DNA of 64,000 nucleotides from Bidens hawaiensis (taxonomy: Eukaryota; Streptophyta; Magnoliopsida; Asterales; Asteraceae), in contig JAIQDT010009230.1 in NCBI GenBank assembly GCA_021521415.1, positions 19,332 through 83,331 of the forward strand, read 5' to 3'. The notes under the pieces were generated by a model. It had not been told where the DNA came from and did not search any database. It saw only the letters and a program-made list of their open reading frames with translations. Shown piece after piece: positions 57,513 to 64,000 of this stretch; position 1 is the stretch's first letter, and each line of letters opens with the position of its first letter. The translations under genes and the position numbers were made by a program.

Positions 57513-57990
57513 TGTTGGTACATAAATGTCAGTAGTTCATAGTCTAGCGTTTGTAATCGAGTCTGTAATGTAATTATGTTTAAGTTTATGATTATGTATG
57601 TAAGCGAAGTTATCAACAAGTTCGCTTAGGCGAACTTGTTGAACAAGCGAAGTTGTCGACAAGTTCGCCTAGGCGAACTTGTTCAACGAGCGAAGTTACT
57701 GACAACTTCGCCTGAGGCGAAGTTGTCGTGTATTTATATAGTTTACGGGTTAACTGTTTAAGGTGAATCAGTTGGTCAGTTAGTGTTTTGGTTAATCACG
57801 TGTGATTCAGTAAAGTCGATAGACGAGAGAAGGAGTCTGTAATAGACGTGTTTCTAGTTATAATATATAACGTGTTCGTTTGTATTGCGTGTGATTGTTT
57901 TACGTATTCTACGCTCGTAACTACCTACGCAGGGATTCCGCACCTACGTAGATAGCGATATCCCGTGTAAGATCCGTCCAGGAACCTACA
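57513..57990 (+). repeat. 3' LTR of Copia B
   Basis: 478 bp, same ends as the 5' LTR. The few differences include restored GCGAAGTT and AACTTCGC words where the 5' copy has GCGATGTT and AACTTTGC. Confidence 0.93.
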
Positions 57991-57995
57991 GGAAC

Positions 57996-59990
57996 CGGGG
58001 GATGAGATAATAAAAAGTACCGATGATGCTGAAATTTCTAGAGCATCGATTGGTGATAAGTCGGACTTATCAGGTTATAGTTATGATGGTACCAAGTCAA
58101 ATCTCCCGTTTGACATTAACCAGAAATATCTAGTAACCGTGACTCCCAACAAAAAAAAAAAAAAAAAAAAAAAAATATTGATAAGTCCCATACCCTACCA
58201 ACACCGGTACCGCCTATTCTAATAACTTCCTATGTTATCCTTACATCCGTTAGATGTTTACACCCATGTATGCTCGAATAGAATGATTACCTATACACAA
58301 AGAAGTGTTGGAATCATTATAGCATAGTTGGTTGTTCGTTCGTAGGTGGTATACTGTGTATGCGGATATACGAATAAACACGAATATTATAACTCCGTGG
58401 TATGTAATCGTTTGGTGCTCACGGTGAGCATGTATCGGTTATACTGACATGCAGAAGGATATTGAAAGCAGGCATGTTAAACATTGATCTTTGTTGAGAA
58501 AGATCTATATGTCAGTTGGTGACAAGGGTTATGAAACTTATTTAAACGTTAACCGATGTCAGGTTAAGTCCATATGTTATTATAGTTGTGGGGCATATAT
58601 ACTAGATGCCGGTATGTGTAATATATGTGATAATAATTGGTGTGTATGTGTACCTGTTGTTATGATTGAACTGGTAACGAGTGATATGGTGAGAGTAGTA
58701 TTGATTACTGCGTACGGGATGAGTACGGCAGAATGACATAAAAAGAATAACTCCAAGGGTGGAGATTGTTGTGATTCAGTTGATTGCTCAAAGATAGCAG
58801 ATGATGATACCGAATGTCGTATCACAGATCACTGCTAGTGTCGATGCGAATGTGATCGCAGAATTATAGATCGAGCAATCACATGATTATGAATATTTAA
58901 ATTCTTAGTATTATTGCTAAGAGTGATTATGTCCCACCGAATATTAATATGACTACAAGTGTTAGTTATGAACTAAACATGATTAGTAGTCGTAATGAAT
59001 TAGATCCGGTATGAAGGATATGTTGTTGTGGGTGTTAAGGAAATTAGTAATAGTTAGTGATGGTAAAGGGAGGGATAGATTAACGAGTGGATAGAAAAGA
59101 TCGAAATGGTTAAGGATATTGGTAAGAGTCTAGAACATTGTGTAGTGAAATATGCTACAGATATGTTGGGAGATTATGTTGTATCGTGATGGAACACGAT
59201 GGTACAAATTTATAGTTAGAAAATTTTTGTTCAGATAATATAGTCAGGGTTTAAAATCCTTGTGCTAGAGCACTTTTATTCGAGTAATTGAGTTCAGAGA
59301 TTTGAAACTGAGCTATGAAAGATTGAAATGTTGTGTGTTGATCACTTAGAACGCGCTAATCGTTTAAAGGAATTGTCATGTCTGGTAACATGGCTAATTA
59401 CTCCTGAAACTAAGCGAAGTGAGCGCAATATTGGGGATTAACTCCATCGATAAAGGAGTATAGTCAATCCTGTAAAATATACAACCTTAGGAAGGGTTGT
59501 GTCACAAGCCAGCATTGATATATTTGATTCTATGGGAAGTGGAATGAAAGGACGTTAGGTGAAACGTCGAGTGTTAGAGAAGGGAAATGATAAAGGTATA
59601 GTGCAAGATAGACTGGCGAATAAGTAGGTATGTCCTACAACCCAGAATTATACTAAGACTAGTTCTGGTGCTAAAACATGAACCGCATAAAGGGTCCTTC
59701 CTTAAATGTGGAAAATATAGTTATCGGCAGAAAGAAGAATGTCGGGTGATAGTAGGCCACGGTATGGTAAAGATGGACGTAATGCCCCAATTGTAGAACC
59801 AACTGAAGCCATGTGGACCGGCAACCCCAACCCATTCGTGTACAACCACTCCGAACCCAACAACTTCAATAACAATCCATCCAAAGAAACCAAATTATAC
59901 CAAACAGTTGTACTTGCTATGAATGTGGCAGTACAGAACGTTTCAATGGAGATTGCCCAAAGTTGAACCAAGGTGTCGTGGAAGATGAAC
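57996..59990 (+). pseudogene. Gypsy C gag relic and leader
   Basis: Mostly unreadable, with an A-run at 58151-58178. The only clear landmark is a zinc-knuckle remnant at 59915-59956, CYECGSTERFNGDC, where the expected His is Arg. Short open frames (58491-58736, 59739-59966) are fragments. Confidence 0.5.
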
Positions 59991-60289
59991 CTCATGACAA
60001 GCATCAACCTATGATCAAGCAAGGAGCCGTGCTTTTGTGAGTAATTCAAATAAAGCACGTCATGATCCAAAAGTGGTATTAAGTACGTTGTAGTTTTAAA
60101 TCAATAGGCTTCAGTGATATTTTTACGGTCGTCAATATAAGTTAGTTCCTGCTAACCTCCTACCCTTTGGAAAGATACCGGTTAGTGAAACTATAGAACC
60201 CTATACTGTAGAATCGCTAACGGCAAATCCCTAATGGTTAATTAAATTGTACGGGATTGTCCTATTATTCTGAACAATTAACCTTTCCT

Positions 60290-62700
60290 TATTGACCTAC
60301 GACCAGTAAAGCAAAGAAGTTTTGACGTAATAGTTAGCATGGATTGGCTAACTCAGCATGAAGCAAAAATCAAATATGAAAAGAAGATGATTAGAAGCTC
60401 TCTTTCGGACGATGAAGCGATTAAATACAGAGAAAAGTGTACGGTACTATGTTGCCACTCAAATCTCATCTTGAGATGTTATAATATTTACGACAAGAAG
60501 TCGTGGTATATTTAACAAACGTGATTACCAAAGTATTTAAAAGAAGGCATATAGAAGATATCCCGGTGGTACGCAAATTTCCACAAGTTTTCCCAAAAGA
60601 ACTTCCTGGACTACCGCCAACCCGATAGGTCGAATTCAGAATCGATTTAATGTCTCAAGCTGGCCCTATTGCTAAAGCACCCTACCGACTTGCACCGTCC
60701 GAGATGCAAGATTTATCCAACCAGTTACAAGAATTGTTGGATAAGATTTTATACGACCTAGTTAATCACCATGGGGTGTACCAGTTTTAATTGGGAAATG
60801 AAGGACGGAAGTGTTAGGATATGTGTTGATTACGGAAAGTTGAATAAAGTGACGATCAAGAATAGAAAATCGATCTTAGGTATAGTTATCGCCAAATGAG
60901 AAATCCAGGAGAAAGACGTTGCAACAACAGTGTTTCGGAATCGCTACGGCCATTAAGAATTCTTAGTTATGCCTTCCGGGCTAACAAATGCGCCGGCAGC
61001 ATTCATGGAACTCATGAACCAAATCTGTAAACTTTATTTAGACAAATTTGTCATAACATTCATTGATGATATTTTGATATATCGTAACGTAAAGAAGAGC
61101 ACGAACGATGGTTAAGGAAAATTATGGAAGTGTTAAAGCAAGAGGAGCTATACGCGAAGTTTTCGAAATGTGATTTTGAATAAAGAGGGCATAATCCCTT
61201 GGTCATGTTGTAAAGCAACAAGGATTACGCAAAGATCCAAATAAGATAGAAACCGTTAAAATTGTACCAAGCGCCGATTTTAAGTCTCCCCGATGGAGAC
61301 GATGGTTCTGTCGCGTAAAGGATTAGGATGCGTGTTGACGCAGTATAATAAGGTCATAGCCTATACTTCCCGACAGTTAAAAGTACACGAGTAAGATTAC
61401 ACTACTCACGACTTAGAACTGGGAGCGGTTATCTATGCACTTAAAGTGTGGAGACATTGTCTCTACGATACGAAGTGCACCATCTTCACTGATCATAAAA
61501 GTGTGCATCACATATTCGATCAGAAAGAACTAAATATGAGGCAGTGAAGATGGGTTGAGTTGTTAAACAATTAAGACTGTGACATCCGTTACCACCCGGC
61601 AAGGCTAACGTCGTAACCGATGCCTTGAGTAGGAAAGATCGGGTTAAGCCATTGCGAATGAGGGCGTTGGGGATGATAGTCCAGTTGAACCTTCGAAACT
61701 GATTCGAGTCGCTCAACGTGGGGTGTTGAAAGAGGAACAATTGGAAAAGGAGGAACTTTACAGCAATGAGAAGAATTTCGAGCAACGCTGTGCACGAAAT
61801 TCTCTACTTCAAAAATCGGATTTGGATCCCGACCCTCCTTGACCTTCGTGAATTAATCATTGACGAAGCGCATAGATCGAAATGATCCATACATCCGGGA
61901 TCGGATTTGACTATTGATGATTTAGATCTCTGAAAGGATGTTGTTAATGACCGAGAGTGGAGAAATATATGGTTACGTATGTTGGTGAAAATTTAAGTTA
62001 TGCAAGAGATAAGGCTGCATACCGAAAACCATTGGGAACGCCACAATAACAGAAAAGTCGCCAATGATAGTGGGAATAAATTACATTGGATTTCGGGATG
62101 CAAATTCCCAAGATATATCAAAGGCATGAGGAAAATTGGGTAATCGCGGATCGATTAACCAATCCTCGCATTTCATTCCAATCTATGACGATTACCAAAA
62201 TGAATTCTTGCCTAAATTCCTGTTGGTGAAATGGTATCTCGTCGTGGAGTGCCATTTTCAATTATCTCAGATCAAAATAGTCATCCTACTCCCAATATTG
62301 GAAGACGGGGAAGGAAACATTGAGAGCTTGAAGCTTTCTATGGGTGAAGTGATTATCACCAAGTTGTTAAATTGAAATTTGGGCGTCACTCAGGCCATAA
62401 GATTTGAATTGATTAGAGAAACAACCAATCGGATTTATAATATTTAAGACAAGTTGAAAGCAGCGCGTGATTGGCAAAGGAGTTATGCCAACATTCAAAG
62501 GAAACCATTGTCGCGGAGAGAGGTGACAAGGTATTTTAAGGCGTCACCTTAGAGAGGTGATATGAGGTTTGGCAAAACCGAAAATAGCTTCTTAATAAAT
62601 TGGACCCCATGAGAACTATCTCCATGGTTGGTCATTTAGTTTATCGATTAAAGTACTCTAGGGGCTAAGTACTATACATGATGTTTTGCCATGTATACGG
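60290..62700 (+). pseudogene. Gypsy C pol relic: protease, RT, RNase H, integrase
   Basis: Landmarks in changing frames: protease tail VSMDWLTQHEAKIKYE (60340); RT start FPQVFPKELPGLPPTR, then a stop, then [25 protein letters not shown] (60570-60710); RT palm [25 protein letters not shown] (60970-61082); RNase H VIAYTSRQLKVHE, stop, DYTTHDLELGAVIYALKVWRHCLYD (61350-61480); ANVVTDALSRKDR (61600); integrase traces LRELIIDEAHRS and SRRGVPFSIISDQN (61845, 62238). This is the Tekay/Del type of Ty3/Gypsy. Many stops and indels rule out function. Confidence 0.82.
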
Positions 62701-62943
62701 ATTGAAAAGTGCCTAAGCGATGAGGCAACGAAAGTACTAGTAATAGAGGTAATCATAGAAGACATGCTTGATATCATAAATAATCCCGTAGAAATAATAG
62801 TCGGGAAAACTAAACAGTTTGGACATACCAAGTTTTATTAAGATTAAGTGGAATTCACAGCGAAGACCAGATTATACTTGGTAACGCGAGGATGAATTCT
62901 GAAGGAAAACCCCCACCTTCCTCTCGAAAGGAGATAGTGGGCG

Positions 62944-62967
62944 TGTAAAATTTCGAGGACAAAATTT
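62944..62967 (+). other. Purine-rich end of Gypsy C internal region
   Basis: TGTAAAATTTCGAGGACAAAA resembles the AATTTCGGGACGAAATTTC sequence that precedes the 3' LTR in Tekay-type elements. Confidence 0.65.
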
Positions 62968-64000
62968 CTTAACGGTTCCGACGAAACCAGGTATACCCTA
63001 ACCGGTAGACGTTAGTTACGTCATATATAACGTCGGGGTACATGAGTTACCGTGGTAATTATACGAGAAAACATGATTCATTGTATTGATTGTACGTGAA
63101 TATATAATTCACCGTATTGATTATGCGATCAAACGATCGATAGTTAGTGAAACCCGAATGAATCGAGGGTTCAATTATAGACGAGATTTATGATATTTAG
63201 TGAGGTTACGAAGTAATAAAGCTTCGGGATAAGTGGATTAAAGCACAGAAAAAGGATTTCGATTTAATAGTACGTCGGTACGATAAACGAAACCTTTAAT
63301 ACCAAACCGAGCAAGAGACGATCGATCAAGCCGAAAAGATGCGTAATAACTAATAATATGACGTTTCGAGTTAATAAATGCCATGGTTTAAGTTTTTAAA
63401 TCGGTTTTATTTAATTTTATTTTAAGCCGAAAAACAACCATTTTGGCCTCGTTGTAAACCGAATTAAACGTTTAACCGAGAAACGAACTGAACCAGATTA
63501 TCCAAAACATTATCCGGATTACGAGAGTCCAAACTTGTGGCCAAGATTGAACTTGTGGGTCCCACCCCACCTCTTACCTTAGGCGATCGGACCTTTGGTC
63601 CAACCTCATTTCATTTTCCTTTTTTCATCCAATAATCCATCAAACCTTCAACTCTCTCAACCCCCTTGATCAAAAACCGAGACTTTTAACAAGAAAAACC
63701 GAGGTAAAGATCGTGTTATGTACGTATTTATCTTTGTTTCTTGAGTGTTCTTGCAAGAAAAGGAGGTTTCCAAATGAAAAAGGGTGAAAACCCGAGATGG
63801 AACCGATTCTTGCATGATCAAGTGATGTATACGAGTTATACAAGGGATCTTGGTCCAAGAAAGTAGTTAAAAGAGTCAAAAACGAATTTTTACGGTCAAA
63901 ATATTTGTTTTGATGTTTTAACTGTAACCATGAAATAAATGGCTTGATTGTGAGTGTAACTTGCTTGGTATTGTGGTATGTTGTTTGTAGGCTCTGTATT
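62968..64000 (+). repeat. 3' LTR of Gypsy C, cut by the window end
   Basis: Matches 41689-42720 almost throughout. Its first two bases are CT where the 5' LTR has TG. About 14-18 single-base differences and small indels are visible over 1.03 kb. Confidence 0.88.

Larger units (their letters stand above)
45520..57990 (+). mobile_element. Copia element B, Sirevirus-like, nearly intact
   Basis: Two 478-bp LTRs are flanked by the duplication GGAAC (45515-45519, 57991-57995), with tRNA-Met primer site and polypurine tract. Order: leader, large gag with two zinc knuckles, pol, conserved non-coding region, ORF3. By eye the LTRs differ at six positions (about 1.3 %), so insertion is fairly recent. 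Only a handful of stops and one frameshift interrupt the genes. Gene order and domain content match Copia A, but the sequence is clearly a different family. Confidence 0.93.
41689..64000 (+). mobile_element. Gypsy element C, Tekay-like, running off the window, with Copia B nested
   Basis: The same long LTR begins at 41689 and about 62968. A tRNA-Met primer site follows the first copy. Relics of gag, protease, RT (FIDDILIY), RNase H and integrase lie between 59700 and 62700, and a Tekay-type purine tract precedes the second LTR. RNase H and integrase follow RT, the Ty3/Gypsy order. The first 1.03 kb of the two LTRs differ at only about 14-18 positions by eye, yet the genes are wrecked. The 3' LTR is cut by the window end. 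Confidence 0.88.

Noticed and set aside
58491..58736. 81-codon plus-strand frame with several Cys
   Set aside because: It lies in the decayed Gypsy C internal region and the Cys spacing matches no zinc knuckle.

Overview
This is a plant nuclear window, about 90 % of it transposable elements. It carries Copia and Ty3/Gypsy LTR retrotransposons with tRNA-Met or Athila-type primer sites, tRNA-derived SINEs, a Helitron and a Harbinger-like MITE. I infer the daisy family (Asteraceae). The one host-like gene resembles the PawS preproalbumin/cyclic-peptide genes known from that family, and the extra third gene of two Copia elements resembles a protein I associate with Asteraceae genomes. Both are pattern recognition, not database results.

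Layout. 1-3430: a solo LTR (TSD TACAC) with a MITE inside it, then two SINEs. 3900-4450: a small gene for a secreted precursor with tandem N-GACCID-GL units, here read as a PawS-like multi-peptide precursor with seed-type promoter motifs. 4596-6395: a 5'-truncated non-LTR element on the minus strand. 6400-15050: AT-rich intergenic DNA with a complete 2.1-kb Helitron, an Au-like SINE with 13-bp TSDs, an inverted repeat pair and an LTR remnant.

15055-64000 is a nest of five LTR retrotransposons. Host element D is an Athila. Copia A (15451-36200, TSD CCCAT) sits inside D's LTR, and minus-strand Copia E (24853-33112, TSD AAGAT) sits inside A. Further right, Tekay-like Gypsy C (41689 to beyond the window) follows D sequence, and Copia B (45520-57990, TSD GGAAC) sits inside C. 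All coding regions in the nest carry stops or frameshifts. B is the best preserved.

The most interesting content is (1) the repeat peptide precursor, and (2) the shared architecture of Copia A and B. Both look like Sirevirus (SIRE/Maximus) elements with gag, pol, a long conserved non-coding region and a third ORF. The non-coding region holds tandem units, each with two neighbouring hairpins whose stem sequences differ between copies while pairing is kept; several loops are CTTG. The third ORF shows an N-terminal helical domain, basic nuclear-signal-like patches, a coiled coil and a Trp-rich C-terminal domain, and no membrane segment. Each LTR element also has its own amplified short word in non-coding zones. 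In A and B these clusters lie at the same two places, before gag and before ORF3.
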